DNA of 64,000 nt from Sorangium cellulosum (GCF_002950945.1 NZ_CP012673.1:9004501-9068500); one strand, 5' to 3'. Numbered from the stretch's first letter, positions 18,149-29,033 are shown. Notes: generated from the sequence alone by a model not told the origin. Program-made: numbers and translations.

Positions 18149-18859
18149 CTACTCGGCGTCGCTGGGCGCGGCGCGCTCGCCGCTCGCGCTGTCGCGCAAG
18201 GAGCCGCTCGTGCTGTCGCGCAAGGACGGGATGGCGTGGCCCATCCGGAGGCGCTTCGCCTCGAGGTAGGGCGCGGAGAAGGGGTTGGCCTGGATGACGG
18301 CCGGAGCGCGCGACGCGATCGTCACGCCGAGCGCGCGGAGCGCCTCCACCTTGTCCGGGTTGTTCGTGAGGAGCCGGATCGACGCGATGCCGAGGTGCTC
18401 GATCATCGCGGCCGCGGGCTCGTAGCCGCGCGCGTCGTCGGGCAGCCCGAGGATGCGGTTCGCGTCGACCGTGTCGTGGCCGAACGCCTGGAGCTGGTAC
18501 GCGCGGATCTTGTTGGCGAGCCCGATCCCGCGCCCCTCCTGCCGGAGGTACAGCACGACGCCGAGCCCGCGGCGCCCGATCTCGGCCTGCGCCGACTCGA
18601 GCTGCTCGCGGCAATCGCACTTCAGCGATCCGAACACCTCGCTCGTCAGGCACTCCGAGTGGACACGCAGCGTGACGTCCGACTTGCCGCGCACGTCGCC
18701 CATGACCAGGGCCACGTGATCGGGCGAGAGACCTTGCTCGGAGCTCGTCGTCCCGCCGAAGTGGAAGACCAGCATCTGGAAGAGGCCGAACCGGGTCGGT
18801 ACGGGCGCCTGGGCGCGTATGTCGAGCTGAGGCCGGATCGCCGTCGTCGGGACGTACAT
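18149..18859 (-). CDS. ribA: GTP cyclohydrolase II
   Basis: 236 residues from the ATG at 18859, which has GGAG 6 bases upstream; a TTG 39 bases earlier is in frame but less likely. It opens the imidazole ring of GTP in the first step of riboflavin synthesis. The zinc cysteines are Cys70, Cys81 and Cys83 (HSECLTSEVFGSLKCDC). The nucleotide region YLRQEGRGIGLANKI and the catalytic Tyr segment AYQLQAFGHDTVDAN follow. It is a stand-alone RibA without the RibB domain. The last 25 residues contain a duplicated S-L-R-D-S-(T/A)-S-G motif, a low-complexity tail not seen in most family members. Confidence 0.93.
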   Translation of the reverse strand: MYVPTTAIRPQLDIRAQAPVPTRFGLFQMLVFHFGGTTSSEQGLSPDHVALVMGDVRGKSDVTLRVHSECLTSEVFGSLKCDCREQLESAQAEIGRRGLGVVLYLRQEGRGIGLANKIRAYQLQAFGHDTVDANRILGLPDDARGYEPAAAMIEHLGIASIRLLTNNPDKVEALRALGVTIASRAPAVIQANPFSAPYLEAKRLRMGHAIPSLRDSTSGSLRDSASGERAAPSDAE

Positions 18860-18924
18860 CTCGCTCTCCTGGTGGAGGTATTTCGGGTCTCTTGTCAAGC
18901 GGTTGGCGACATGTCGACCCGGGT

Positions 18925-18963
18925 CGCCACGCAGCGTCTGTCCAGTAACCTGGTCTCGTGGCG
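18925..18963 (-). promoter_or_regulatory. nested hairpins upstream of ribA
   Basis: On the ribA strand CGCCACG and CGTGGCG pair perfectly (7 bp) around an inner CCAG-GTTA-CTGG hairpin. This lies 66-104 bases before the ribA start. I do not see the conserved FMN riboswitch core, so this is not a canonical RFN element. It may be an unrelated leader structure. Confidence 0.35.
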
Positions 18964-19080
18964 CCAGTCAGGTAGCGTAAGCACGGAACAGGGACAAGGT
19001 AACCTCTCCAAGTTGTTGCTCCAGGGACAGACGAGGGAATGCCTCCCGGCGGCGGCGCTCCGGTGGGGTGCTCCGGGGTC

Positions 19081-19590
19081 CTAACGGAGGTCCCGCGCGA
19101 GCTGCGCGGCGAGCAAGCGAGCGACCTCGGCGAGGTCGAAGGGCCAGGCGTAACGGAGGGCGACGGCCGGGTGCTCGGCGCGCAAGCGCGCGATCGCCTC
19201 GGGGATCTCCACCTCGGAGTGCACGCCGCCGGGCGTGAGCATCGAGGGGACGACCGCGATCTCGGTCGCGCCCCGCTGCACCGCGGTCGCGACGGCCTCG
19301 GACAACGTCGGGGCGCAGAACTCGTTGTAGGCGACGAGCAGCTCGGCGCCGCCGAGGAGGGGCGCGAGCTCGGCGGCGAGGCGCTCGATGCCGGCGCGGT
19401 AGGGGTCGTTCTCCGGCGTGCGCGGCCAGGCGCGGATCTTCGCCTCGAGGTCGCGCTCCTCGGGGCTCGGCGCCGCGCCCGCGCCGGACGCGGCGCGACG
19501 GCCCTCCAGCGACTTGAGCCGCGTCACGAGCTCGCGCGGGCAATCCGCCGCCGGCGCCCCGTGCCCCACCAGGATGACTGCACGTCTCAT
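19081..19590 (-). CDS. CbiX/SirB-family chelatase
   Basis: 169 residues. MRRAVILVGHGAP carries the first metal-binding His in the chelatase fold, and PSMLTPGGVHSEVEIPEAI contains the second conserved His. Family members insert Co2+ or Fe2+ into sirohydrochlorin for cobalamin or siroheme, or are uncharacterised homologues. The region after the first strand is longer and more charged than in CbiX-short proteins (residues 30-65). No other tetrapyrrole gene is in the window, so cobalt and iron cannot be told apart. It lies 97 bases upstream of the acyl-CoA dehydrogenase stop and may share its transcript. Confidence 0.8.
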   Translation of the reverse strand: MRRAVILVGHGAPAADCPRELVTRLKSLEGRRAASGAGAAPSPEERDLEAKIRAWPRTPENDPYRAGIERLAAELAPLLGGAELLVAYNEFCAPTLSEAVATAVQRGATEIAVVPSMLTPGGVHSEVEIPEAIARLRAEHPAVALRYAWPFDLAEVARLLAAQLARDLR

Positions 19591-19687
19591 TCGGTCGCTC
19601 CTTTGCCCGCCACACGTCGCCCGTCGCCCGTCGCCTCGCCGCCGGGGCGCCCTGCGCCGCGCGCGGACCGCGTCGGCCGCGCGCTCG

Positions 19688-21490
<1,803 letters not shown>

Positions 21491-21717
21491 GGTGTCTCTC
21501 GCCGGAGTTGGCGCAGGCTAGGCGCCGATGGAGCGGGATGTCGAGCGGGTTGTCTCGACCGTGGATCCAGCGAGCGCGGGAGGACACGCGCCGGCGGGGC
21601 CCCGCCGGCACCCGGACCTGAAAGCCGCCAGCGCCCAGCTGGAGCCCGTCGGTGTTCCGGGCCGCCCGGAAGCGCGTCGACGCCGCCGGCGGAGACGAGG
21701 CGGTCGGCGTGTCGCGA

Positions 21718-22107
21718 TTACCAGAGGACGTTGATGTCCGCGCACTCTGCAATCAGGTGGTCCGAGGTCACCACGGAGATGCTGTACACCTGCGCGGTGG
21801 CGATGATGATCCGATCGCACGGATCCGCATGCGATACCGCAACATCGGGCGCCAACGCTGCGATCTCCGAAGTAACCGGCAGCTCCCGGATCGCGTATGT
21901 CTGAAGTGCATCGCGGAGCCAGTCGCGCGCAGCCAGCGGGAGCGCGAGCTTCCCCTTCCTGTGCTTGATCGCGATCTCGAACGCCGAGATCGCCGAAACG
22001 CAGAGTTCGGTCCCGGCATCCGCGAGCACGGTACGAGCGCTCGTCGAGAGTCGCGCGGGATCGCCAACCAGCCAGAGCAACGCGCAGGTATCGAGGAGTA
22101 CGCGCAC
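21718..22107 (-). CDS. VapC-family PIN-domain toxin
   Basis: A 129-residue PIN-domain ribonuclease. Acidic metal ligands are seen at Asp6 (LLDTCALLW), Glu44 (SAFEIAIKH), Asp95/Asp98 (HADPCDRIIIATA) and Asp116 (VTSDHLI). Such toxins cleave tRNA or rRNA when released from their antitoxin. It begins 6 bases after the upstream antitoxin gene. The whole pair is less GC-rich than the neighbours, consistent with mobility. The start is fixed by the family opening MRVLLDTCALLW. Confidence 0.92.
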   Translation of the reverse strand: MRVLLDTCALLWLVGDPARLSTSARTVLADAGTELCVSAISAFEIAIKHRKGKLALPLAARDWLRDALQTYAIRELPVTSEIAALAPDVAVSHADPCDRIIIATAQVYSISVVTSDHLIAECADINVLW

Positions 22108-22113
22108 GATTCG

Positions 22114-22347
22114 TCAGCGCTCGGGCCAGTCTTCGGGGTCGAGCGGGAGCGACGGATCCTCGTGGAAGACGATCTTTCCTAGCACGGGATGAGGCTCCAG
22201 CGTCCTCGTCGTTACGCCGGGACGCTCGCTCGGACCCCGTGTGGCGAGCACGATGACTTCTGCGGGGCCGGGTGGAAAATCCTCGGGGAGACGGATGGCG
22301 ATCTCGTGATCGGCCGGGATGATGATGTTCAGCTTGTGCGCGTGCAT
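22114..22347 (-). CDS. antitoxin of the PIN-domain toxin
   Basis: 77 residues immediately upstream of the PIN toxin, the usual order for antitoxins. The N-terminal half (LNIIIPADHEIAIRLPEDFP) resembles the small DNA-binding part of DUF2281/VapB-type antitoxins. The C-terminal tail ends D-P-S-L-P-LDPEDWPE, a typical acidic toxin-binding segment in this group. It should neutralise the toxin and repress the operon. Identification rests mainly on gene order and this tail. Confidence 0.8.
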   Translation of the reverse strand: MHAHKLNIIIPADHEIAIRLPEDFPPGPAEVIVLATRGPSERPGVTTRTLEPHPVLGKIVFHEDPSLPLDPEDWPER

Positions 22348-22451
22348 GGTGACGTCCAGACCATACCACCTCGGCCCTGCGGCCGCACCGAGGCCGATGG
22401 CGGGCGAGCCCCGTCCGCTTCATCGCCGTGTTGGGCCGTGTCCCCGAGCCG

Positions 22452-23369
22452 TCAGGAGAGCACTTCAGCGGCGGTCTTCGCTCCAAGGACGTTATCGACC
22501 CAGCGGTCGAGGGTCGCGATGTCCGAGCATGCCTGGATGCGCGCGCTCTCGTGGTCGGTGAGCGCGATCCCTGCACGAGCGAGCAGCCGCAGCAGCGTCT
22601 CCCTCTTGCCCTCGATCTTGCCCTCGCGCATCCCCTCGATCTTGCCCTCGCGCATCCCCTCGAGCTTGCCGCGATCGATGAGCTTTTGCACAAACGAGGG
22701 GAGAGTCGCCTCGCCTTCGATCTGCCGTTCCATGACCAACGCCTCCAGAGCCCGCCGCATGGGCTCGCGCAACCCGTTCCAGATGATCTGAAAGTAGACC
22801 GCCGCGTGCTCTTGGTCGAGCCGGCCGAGGGCGACGAGCACCGCCTGGACCACGGCGAGCCCGTTCGGCCCGTTGCCGTGCGCCACCGCCGAGAGCACGG
22901 CGAGCTCTGTCTCCTGCACCGCCTCGGCCGGGTCGGTGATCTCGGGCACGACGGCCGGACCGAGCACCAGCGGCTTGAGGTTGCCGAAGCCGAGGCCGAC
23001 GTCGATGTTCTCCGCCGCCCAGGCGGCCACGTCGGCGCCCGGAGCGACCACGAGGACGACCGTGCCGCAGCGCTTCCTCGCGCGCACGACCGTGACGTAC
23101 ACCGGCCAGGAGAACTTCTTGTCCGGGTCCTCCTCGCGCTGGACCTCGACGATGATCGCGAGCACGAGCGTGCCGTTCGCGTCGCGGAGCTCGAGCACCA
23201 GGTCGGCGCGGAACTCCACCGGGATGAGCTGGTCGAGCGAGGACTCGACCACCGCGACCGAGGCATGCCGCGGCACATCGACGTGGAAGAGGGTCACGAG
23301 GAAGTGAGGCGCGAGCTCCGGGGTCTGGCGGAACATCTCGACGAAGGCGTTGTGCTCGAGCGTCGGCAT
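22452..23369 (-). CDS. Rpn-type PD-(D/E)XK family protein
   Basis: 305 residues from the ATG at 23369; a longer reading adds an implausible Arg-rich start. The core D56-x(18)-E75-V-Q77 (FRADLVLEL ... AIIVEVQRE) with a following PVYVTVVRARK segment is the PD-(D/E)XK nuclease pattern of the Rpn/transposase_31-like group. The group is linked to recombination and phage defence. The C-terminus has two and a half copies of an 8-residue unit (EGMREGKI) forming a charged helix, a common feature of this family. It neighbours toxin-antitoxin genes. Nuclease activity is inference. Confidence 0.7.
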   Translation of the reverse strand: MPTLEHNAFVEMFRQTPELAPHFLVTLFHVDVPRHASVAVVESSLDQLIPVEFRADLVLELRDANGTLVLAIIVEVQREEDPDKKFSWPVYVTVVRARKRCGTVVLVVAPGADVAAWAAENIDVGLGFGNLKPLVLGPAVVPEITDPAEAVQETELAVLSAVAHGNGPNGLAVVQAVLVALGRLDQEHAAVYFQIIWNGLREPMRRALEALVMERQIEGEATLPSFVQKLIDRGKLEGMREGKIEGMREGKIEGKRETLLRLLARAGIALTDHESARIQACSDIATLDRWVDNVLGAKTAAEVLS

Positions 23370-23581
23370 GGCGCCGGGCCCCTGGCACACCCCATACCGG
23401 CGCGAAACGACGGGAGAACGAGAGGAAAGATCCCTGTCAGGGGTGGCGGCGCCATGGCGGAGGGGGCGGCCGCAAGCCCACGGCACATCGGCCGAGCGGC
23501 CTGCCGGTCTGCCGCGGCGCGAAGTGCCGCCGGCAGCAGCGGCTTGTTAGACCGAGAATGCCGTTCTACGCAGCTCGGTGC

Positions 23582-23801
23582 TCACAGCCGACCTTTCCAC
23601 GCGTCCGGATGGCGGTGCAGATGGAGCACCGCTATCACGAGCACCAAGGGTTCTTCGAGGAGGAAGAAGACTCCATTAAGGAAAGATTCGAACCAGTGCC
23701 CGACGAATGCCAGGCTCGATCTCAGCAAACTGGAGAGGATTCTCTATGGCACGGCGGATCGTGACATCCACTTCAGACTCGAATCGGAATCCGAGATCGA
23801 C
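23582..23801 (-). pseudogene. ParE/RelE-like toxin remnant with one-base frameshift
   Basis: Read on the minus strand from 23801, the frame gives VDLGFRFESEV then IRRAIENPLQFAEIEPG and IRRALVRIFP, a ParE-type toxin signature, but stops at 23676. Removing one A of the AA pair at 23676-23677 changes FP-stop into FPYGVFFLLEE and continues VLVIAVLHLHRHPDAW to a stop at 23582. That is exactly how ParE toxins end. The N-terminal part is not recognisable, and no antitoxin gene remains because the RND gene end lies upstream. It is therefore a truncated, frameshifted remnant. Confidence 0.75.
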
Positions 23802-23967
23802 CGACTTGAAGAGGGCGGTGCCGCTGGACAGCCCGGGCAGAGCCGCTACCGCTACAGCGTTGCGGGCTTCCACCGCTTCGCCACGCGCTCGAGACGACGC
23901 TCCGCAGCTCGCCGCCATCGTCGCGGGTGCCCGCGCCCCCTGCTGGCCGCGAATTCAACGAGCGGCC

Positions 23968-26900
23968 CTAGCGCTCGGGCACGGCCGGGTGCGCCGGGCC
24001 GGCGGGCGCGTTTCGCCCTGCGCGCCGCGCCCGGAACCGCGCGACGGCCGCCTGGGCGTCGTCCGCGAGCACGTAGAACGCCGGTACGACGAGCAGGCTG
24101 AGCGCCGTCGAGACGAGCAGCCCGCCGATCACCGCGGCCGCCATCGGCGCCCGGATCTCGGCGCCCGGGCCGAGCGCCAGCGCCGACGGCACCGCGGCCA
24201 TCAGCGTCGCGATCGAGGTCATCAGGATGGGCCGCAGCCGCACCGGGCCGGCGCGCAGCATCGCCGCGCGCGCGCTCATGCCCTCCCCTGCCCGCTCGGC
24301 GCGCCCGCCTTCGCGGTACATCCCGGCGTCGCTCGCGCCCTCGCCCTCGCCGGCCGCCCTGTCGTGGTCGTGCGTCGCGCGCCCGCCGTCGCTGCGCATC
24401 TCCTCGTGGGTCGTGCGCCCGCCCTCGCGCCTCACCTCGATCGCGTGATCCACGAGGATGATCGAGTTCTTCTTCACGATCCCCATGAGCAGCAGGATCC
24501 CGATCATGCTGAAGATGTTCAGCGTGTGCCCCGTCAGGAACAGCGCGAACGCGGCGCCCGCGATCGACAGCGGCAGGATCGTCAGCACCGTGACCGGGTG
24601 CAGGAACGAGTTGAACTGGGACGCCAGCACCATGTAGGCGACCAGGATCCCGAGCACGAGCGCGAAGATGAGGCCGCCCATCGACTCGCGGAACGTCACG
24701 CTCGCGCCGCCCAGCACCAGGCGGTAGCCGGGCGGCAGGTCCCGGCCGAGCTCCTCGACGCGCGCCACCGCCTCGCCCTGGGAGCGCCCCGGCGCGACGT
24801 TGCCGAAGATCGAGATCGCGCGCTCGCGATCGCGGCGCGTGATCGCCTGGAGCGCGGGGCGCTCCTCGTAGGAGACCACCGACGTCAGCGGGACCAGCGC
24901 GCCCGACGCGCTCCTCACCTGGATGCGCGCGAGGTCCTCGGGCCGGCTCCGCTGCTCGGCGAGCAGGCGCGCGCGCACGTCGATGCGGCGACCGTTGTCG
25001 TTGTACTTGGCGATGCGCCCGCCGCCGATCAGCGTGTTCAGCGTCGTCGCGATCGCCTCGACGCTCACGCCGAGATCCGCCGCGCGCGCCCGGTCCGGGA
25101 CGATGCGGAGCTCGGGCATGCCGAGCTGGTAGTCCGTGTCGAGATCCACGACGACGCCGCTCTGCGCGAGCTCGGCCCGGATGCGCTCGCTGTGCTCCGT
25201 GAGCTCCTCCCAGTCGGGGCCGCGGACCGAGAACTCGACCGGGAACCCGCGCTGGGCCGTGAAGCCCGACTGCGAGAGGTCCTGGACCACGGCGCGCAGG
25301 CCGGGGTAGCCGTTCAGCTCCTTGCGGAGCACGCCCTGGAGATCGGCCTGGGACAACGACCGCTCGCCCGATGGCTTCATGGTGACGAACAGAATGCCCG
25401 TGTTCACGGCGCCCCCGCCGAAGCCGCCGACCACGGAGAAGACCCGCGACACCGCCGGGCTCTCGCCCACGAACTTCTCGGCGCGCTGGAAGAGGCGGTC
25501 CGTCTCCTCGATGTCCGAGCCGATCGCCGTCTGCAGCCGGACGAGCAGCCGGCCCTGGTCCTGCGACGGGACGAACTCCGTCGGGAGCCGCTGCAGCGTG
25601 ACGATCGCGCCGGCGAAGAGCAGCGCGCCGAGCAGGACCACCGCGACCGGGAACCGGAGCGCCCGGGCGAGCATCCAGCCGTAACCGCGGGCGAGCGCCT
25701 CGAAGCCGCGGTCGACGAACCGCCCGACGCGGCTCCGGCCCTCGCGGGAGACGTCGAGGATCTGCGCGCAGCGGGCGGGCGCGAGGGTGATCGCCTCCAG
25801 GTACGAGAGGAGCACGGCGATGCAGAGGGTCACGCCGAACTGGAGGAAGAACCGGCCGACCACCCCTTCCATGAAGATGATCGGGATGAAGATCGCGACG
25901 ACGGCGAGCGTCGCGGCGAGCGCCGCGAAGGTGATCTCGGCCGTGCCCTCGCGGGCGGCGCGGACGCGGTCCTTCCCTCCCTCGGCGTGCCGGTGGATGT
26001 TCTCGAGCACCATGATCGCGTCGTCGACGACGATGCCCACGGCGAGCGAGAGCCCGAGCAGCGTGAAGGTGTTCAGCGTGAAGCCGAGGAAGTAGATCGC
26101 GGCCACCGTGCCGAGCAGCGACATCGGGATCGCCAGGACGACGTTGATCGTGCTCGAGAGCGAGCCGAGGAACATCCAGCAGACGAGGGCCGTGAGCGCG
26201 ACGGCCATGCCGAGCTCGAGCTCGATCTCGTGGACCGACTCCTCGATGAACTTGGTGGAGTCGAAGTTGACCCCGACCTCCATCCCCTCGGGCAGCGTCT
26301 TCTGGACCTCGGCGAGCGCGGCCCGGACCCCCTGCGCGACCTCGACCGCGTTCGAGCCGCGCTGCTTCCGCACGCCGAGGCCCTGCGCGGGCTCGCCGTT
26401 CACCCGGGCGAGCCGGCGGACGTCCTCGAAGCCGTCCTCGACGAGCGCGACGTCCTCCAGGTACACCGTGGCGCGCGTCAACGACCGGGGGCCCGCCGGC
26501 TGGACGCCCGCGCCCGCCGGGGGCGCCGCGGCGGGGCCGGCATCGCCCTCGCGGACGACGATCTTCTTGAAGGTCGCGAGGTCGAGCGCCTCCCCCATGA
26601 CCCGCACGTTGACCTCGCGCCCCTCGGTCTCGAGGCGGCCGGCGGGGAGCTCGATGTGCTGGCGGCGCAGGGCCTCGGTGACCTCGGCGACGGTGAGCCC
26701 CTGGGCCGCGAGGCGATCGGCGTCGAGCCAGATGCGGACGTTGCGCTCGAGGTAGCCGCCCAGGGTCAGCTCGCCGACGCCCGGCACGGTCTGGAGCTTC
26801 TCCTTCAGCCGGTAGCGCGCGATGTCGGCGACGAGCTGGGGGGAGAAGGGGCCGGAGAGCCCGACCCACATGATCGGCTGGTCCTCCGGGTTGCTCTTGG

Positions 26901-27285
26901 AGACGACGGGCGGGTCGAGGTCGAGCGGCAGCTGCCGCTGCGCCTGGGAGATCTTCGTCTGCACGTCCTGGAGGGCGACGTCGACGTCGCGCGACAGGTC
27001 GAGCTCGATGGTGACCGAGGCGCTGCCCTGGCGCGCCGTCGACGTGATCGACCGGATCCCCTCGACCTGGACGGCCGCCTCCTCGAGCGGCTCGACCACG
27101 TCGTGCTCCATGATCTCGGGGGCGGCGCCCTCCAGGGAGGCGGAGATGGTGATGGTGGGGAAGTCGACGTCGGGGAACTGGCTGATGCCGATGCGCGACA
27201 CGGCCACGAGGCCGAAGACGATGGTCGCCGCCATCAACATCCAGGCGAAGACCGGCTTCCTGAGGCACGCTTCGGTGAGGCTCAT
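23968..27285 (-). CDS. RND efflux pump inner-membrane permease
   Basis: 1105 residues of the AcrB/HAE1-type resistance-nodulation-division superfamily. The N-terminus (RKPVFAWMLMAATIVFGL) is the first membrane helix. The periplasmic porter loops are present, and the proton-relay pair is seen in GIVVDDAIMVLENI in the fourth helix. The second repeat ends with RLRPILMTSIATLMAAVPSAL. Unusually, about 48 extra residues (955-1002), rich in Gly, Arg, His and Glu, interrupt the cytoplasmic loop just before that motif. The start codon overlaps the adaptor gene stop (27282-27285), so both are made together. A separate outer-membrane partner gene is not in the window. Confidence 0.93.
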   Translation of the reverse strand: MSLTEACLRKPVFAWMLMAATIVFGLVAVSRIGISQFPDVDFPTITISASLEGAAPEIMEHDVVEPLEEAAVQVEGIRSITSTARQGSASVTIELDLSRDVDVALQDVQTKISQAQRQLPLDLDPPVVSKSNPEDQPIMWVGLSGPFSPQLVADIARYRLKEKLQTVPGVGELTLGGYLERNVRIWLDADRLAAQGLTVAEVTEALRRQHIELPAGRLETEGREVNVRVMGEALDLATFKKIVVREGDAGPAAAPPAGAGVQPAGPRSLTRATVYLEDVALVEDGFEDVRRLARVNGEPAQGLGVRKQRGSNAVEVAQGVRAALAEVQKTLPEGMEVGVNFDSTKFIEESVHEIELELGMAVALTALVCWMFLGSLSSTINVVLAIPMSLLGTVAAIYFLGFTLNTFTLLGLSLAVGIVVDDAIMVLENIHRHAEGGKDRVRAAREGTAEITFAALAATLAVVAIFIPIIFMEGVVGRFFLQFGVTLCIAVLLSYLEAITLAPARCAQILDVSREGRSRVGRFVDRGFEALARGYGWMLARALRFPVAVVLLGALLFAGAIVTLQRLPTEFVPSQDQGRLLVRLQTAIGSDIEETDRLFQRAEKFVGESPAVSRVFSVVGGFGGGAVNTGILFVTMKPSGERSLSQADLQGVLRKELNGYPGLRAVVQDLSQSGFTAQRGFPVEFSVRGPDWEELTEHSERIRAELAQSGVVVDLDTDYQLGMPELRIVPDRARAADLGVSVEAIATTLNTLIGGGRIAKYNDNGRRIDVRARLLAEQRSRPEDLARIQVRSASGALVPLTSVVSYEERPALQAITRRDRERAISIFGNVAPGRSQGEAVARVEELGRDLPPGYRLVLGGASVTFRESMGGLIFALVLGILVAYMVLASQFNSFLHPVTVLTILPLSIAGAAFALFLTGHTLNIFSMIGILLLMGIVKKNSIILVDHAIEVRREGGRTTHEEMRSDGGRATHDHDRAAGEGEGASDAGMYREGGRAERAGEGMSARAAMLRAGPVRLRPILMTSIATLMAAVPSALALGPGAEIRAPMAAAVIGGLLVSTALSLLVVPAFYVLADDAQAAVARFRARRAGRNAPAGPAHPAVPER

Positions 27286-28619
27286 TGCGCGCTCCGCGTG
27301 GAACTGGCAGGGGAAGTCGCCGGCGCGGAGCCGGCGGGCGAGGCGGGCGCTGCCGCGCCGGGAGCGGCGGGCGCCCCCGCGCCGGGGGGAGCAGGCGCCC
27401 CCGCGCCGGGCGCCGCGGCGCCGGGGGGCGAGCCGGGCGGCGCCGGGCCGCCCTCGGCGCCGGCCTTGCCGCCGTGGCCCGCGGCCTGGTCTCCGGGCAT
27501 GCTGCCCGGCGGCCCGACGCGGACCTGCGCGCCCTCACGCAGCGCCTCCGCGCCGCGCACCACGAGGCGCTCCCCGGCGGAGAGGCCCGACTTGACCTCG
27601 ACGCGCCCGTCCGGCGTGCGCAGCCCCAGCGAGAGCACACGCTCGCGCGCGGTGGTGCCGTCGACCACGTACGCGAGGAACCCGCGCTCGCTCGGCCGCA
27701 CGGCGGTCAGCGGGATGACCGGCGCGTCGCCGCTCGCGCCCACGGGGACGGTGACCTCGGCGAAGGTGCCCGGGCGGAGCAGGTCCTTGCCCTCGCCCTG
27801 CACCTCGCCGGTCACCGCGACCATGCGGGTCGCGGGATCGGCGGCGTCGGCGACGTGCGTCAGCTTCGCGGTGAAGGTCCGCGCGTCCCCCTTGATCTGG
27901 AAGCGGGCCTCCATGCCCGGCTGGACGCGCGGGGCCTCGGCGGCGGGGATCTGGAAGCGGAGCAGGAGCGGGTCGCGGCGGAGGAGCGTGGCGAGCACCA
28001 TGCCGACGGCCACGTGCTGGCCGGTCTGCACGGTGCGCGTCTGGATCTTCCCCTGGATCGGGGCGCGCACGTAGGCGTCGCGGAGGTTGAGGAGCGCCTG
28101 GTCGACGGCGACCTTCGCCTCGGAGACCTGGGCCGCCGTCGTCGCCGCCTTCGAGCGCCACGACGCGATGTCCTCCTTGCTGAACACGCCCTCGGCGCCC
28201 TCGGCCTCGCGCCGCTCGAGGCCGGCGGCGGCCTCGGCCTGCGTGGCGGTCATGCGGTCGAGCGTCGCGCGCGCGGCGCGGACCGCGAGGTTGTACCGCG
28301 CCGGGTCGATCTCGACGAGCACCTGCCCCTGCTTGACCTCGTCGCCCTCCATGAACCGCACCGCCTCGACGACGCCGGCGACGCGGGCGGTGAGCTGCAC
28401 CTGCTCGAACGCCTCGACCGAGCCGACGGCGGGCACGGCGTACTCGACCCGCTCGGCCGCGACGGGCACGACCTCGACCGGGAAGCTCATCGCCTGCTTC
28501 CCTGGGCGGCGCCCCTGCTCGGGCGAGGCCTCCTCGCCCTTCTTGCAGGCCGGAGATCCGAGGAGTGCAAGCCCCGCCACAAAGGTGAGCGCGGCGACAC
28601 GAAGCGAGTGGAGCGCCAT
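27282..28619 (-). CDS. RND efflux periplasmic adaptor lipoprotein
   Basis: 445 residues. The lipobox LLGSPAC anchors the mature protein through Cys25. Membrane-fusion-protein parts follow: barrel-sandwich half (SVEAFEQVQLTARVAGVVEAV), a helical hairpin around 100-165, and the second half (DAYVRAPIQGKIQTR). The C-terminal 70 residues are a Pro/Ala/Gly linker absent in most adaptors. It bridges the inner-membrane permease to an outer-membrane channel. It is the first gene of the two-gene operon with the RND permease and overlaps it by 4 bases. Confidence 0.92.
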   Translation of the reverse strand: MALHSLRVAALTFVAGLALLGSPACKKGEEASPEQGRRPGKQAMSFPVEVVPVAAERVEYAVPAVGSVEAFEQVQLTARVAGVVEAVRFMEGDEVKQGQVLVEIDPARYNLAVRAARATLDRMTATQAEAAAGLERREAEGAEGVFSKEDIASWRSKAATTAAQVSEAKVAVDQALLNLRDAYVRAPIQGKIQTRTVQTGQHVAVGMVLATLLRRDPLLLRFQIPAAEAPRVQPGMEARFQIKGDARTFTAKLTHVADAADPATRMVAVTGEVQGEGKDLLRPGTFAEVTVPVGASGDAPVIPLTAVRPSERGFLAYVVDGTTARERVLSLGLRTPDGRVEVKSGLSAGERLVVRGAEALREGAQVRVGPPGSMPGDQAAGHGGKAGAEGGPAPPGSPPGAAAPGAGAPAPPGAGAPAAPGAAAPASPAGSAPATSPASSTRSAQ

Positions 28620-29033
28620 CGGGGGGAGGAGTAGCGCACTTCGCGACCCCGCGCGCGAGGTTAGAGCGGGGGCCGGGGGCCCGTCGCGCCGGGTCCCTGC
28701 CGCGCAGCGGCGGTGTGCCGCGCTTCAGACGGGAGATGCAGCACGCTTCGGAGGTGCGCCGCGCTTCAGCCGAGGAGCGGGCTCTCTCCGACGCTCGTGG
28801 GCGCGACCTGGGGCTTTACCGCCTCGCGCGCGGCCTTGGCGCGCCGCGCGGCGACGCGACGGCGACGCTCGTAGCTGCTCGTCACCTCGCGCAACACCTC
28901 CGGATTCCGCGACACGTCGACGACACGAACATGCGCGGCTTTCCGATGCGGCCCCTCTCGCCGCAGGCGTCCCGCTCTCCTGCGCCGCCCCAGCAACGGT
29001 CTGCTGCGGGCGGTCCTTCGCTGAGGGCGACCA
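28620..29033. other. intergenic stretch with doubtful small frame
   Basis: A 414-base gap. On the minus strand a basic frame runs to a stop at 28766 (HVRVVDVSRNPEVLREV, then many Arg/Ala). It has no clear start or ribosome binding site; the nearest plausible GTG would give about 50 residues. I treat it as unproven. The plus strand has only Arg/Ser-rich shadow frames. Confidence 0.35.

Noticed and set aside
18860-18960. FMN riboswitch before ribA
   Set aside because: The conserved core sequences of the RFN element are not visible; only unrelated hairpins are present.
23852-27640. Long minus-strand frame overlapping the RND permease in another frame
   Set aside because: It is a shadow: composition is Arg/Ala/Gly-rich with no motif, while the real frame has clear RND signatures.
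28766-28950. Small basic minus-strand gene ending VAPTSVGESPLLG
   Set aside because: No credible start or ribosome binding site; composition is close to shadow frames.
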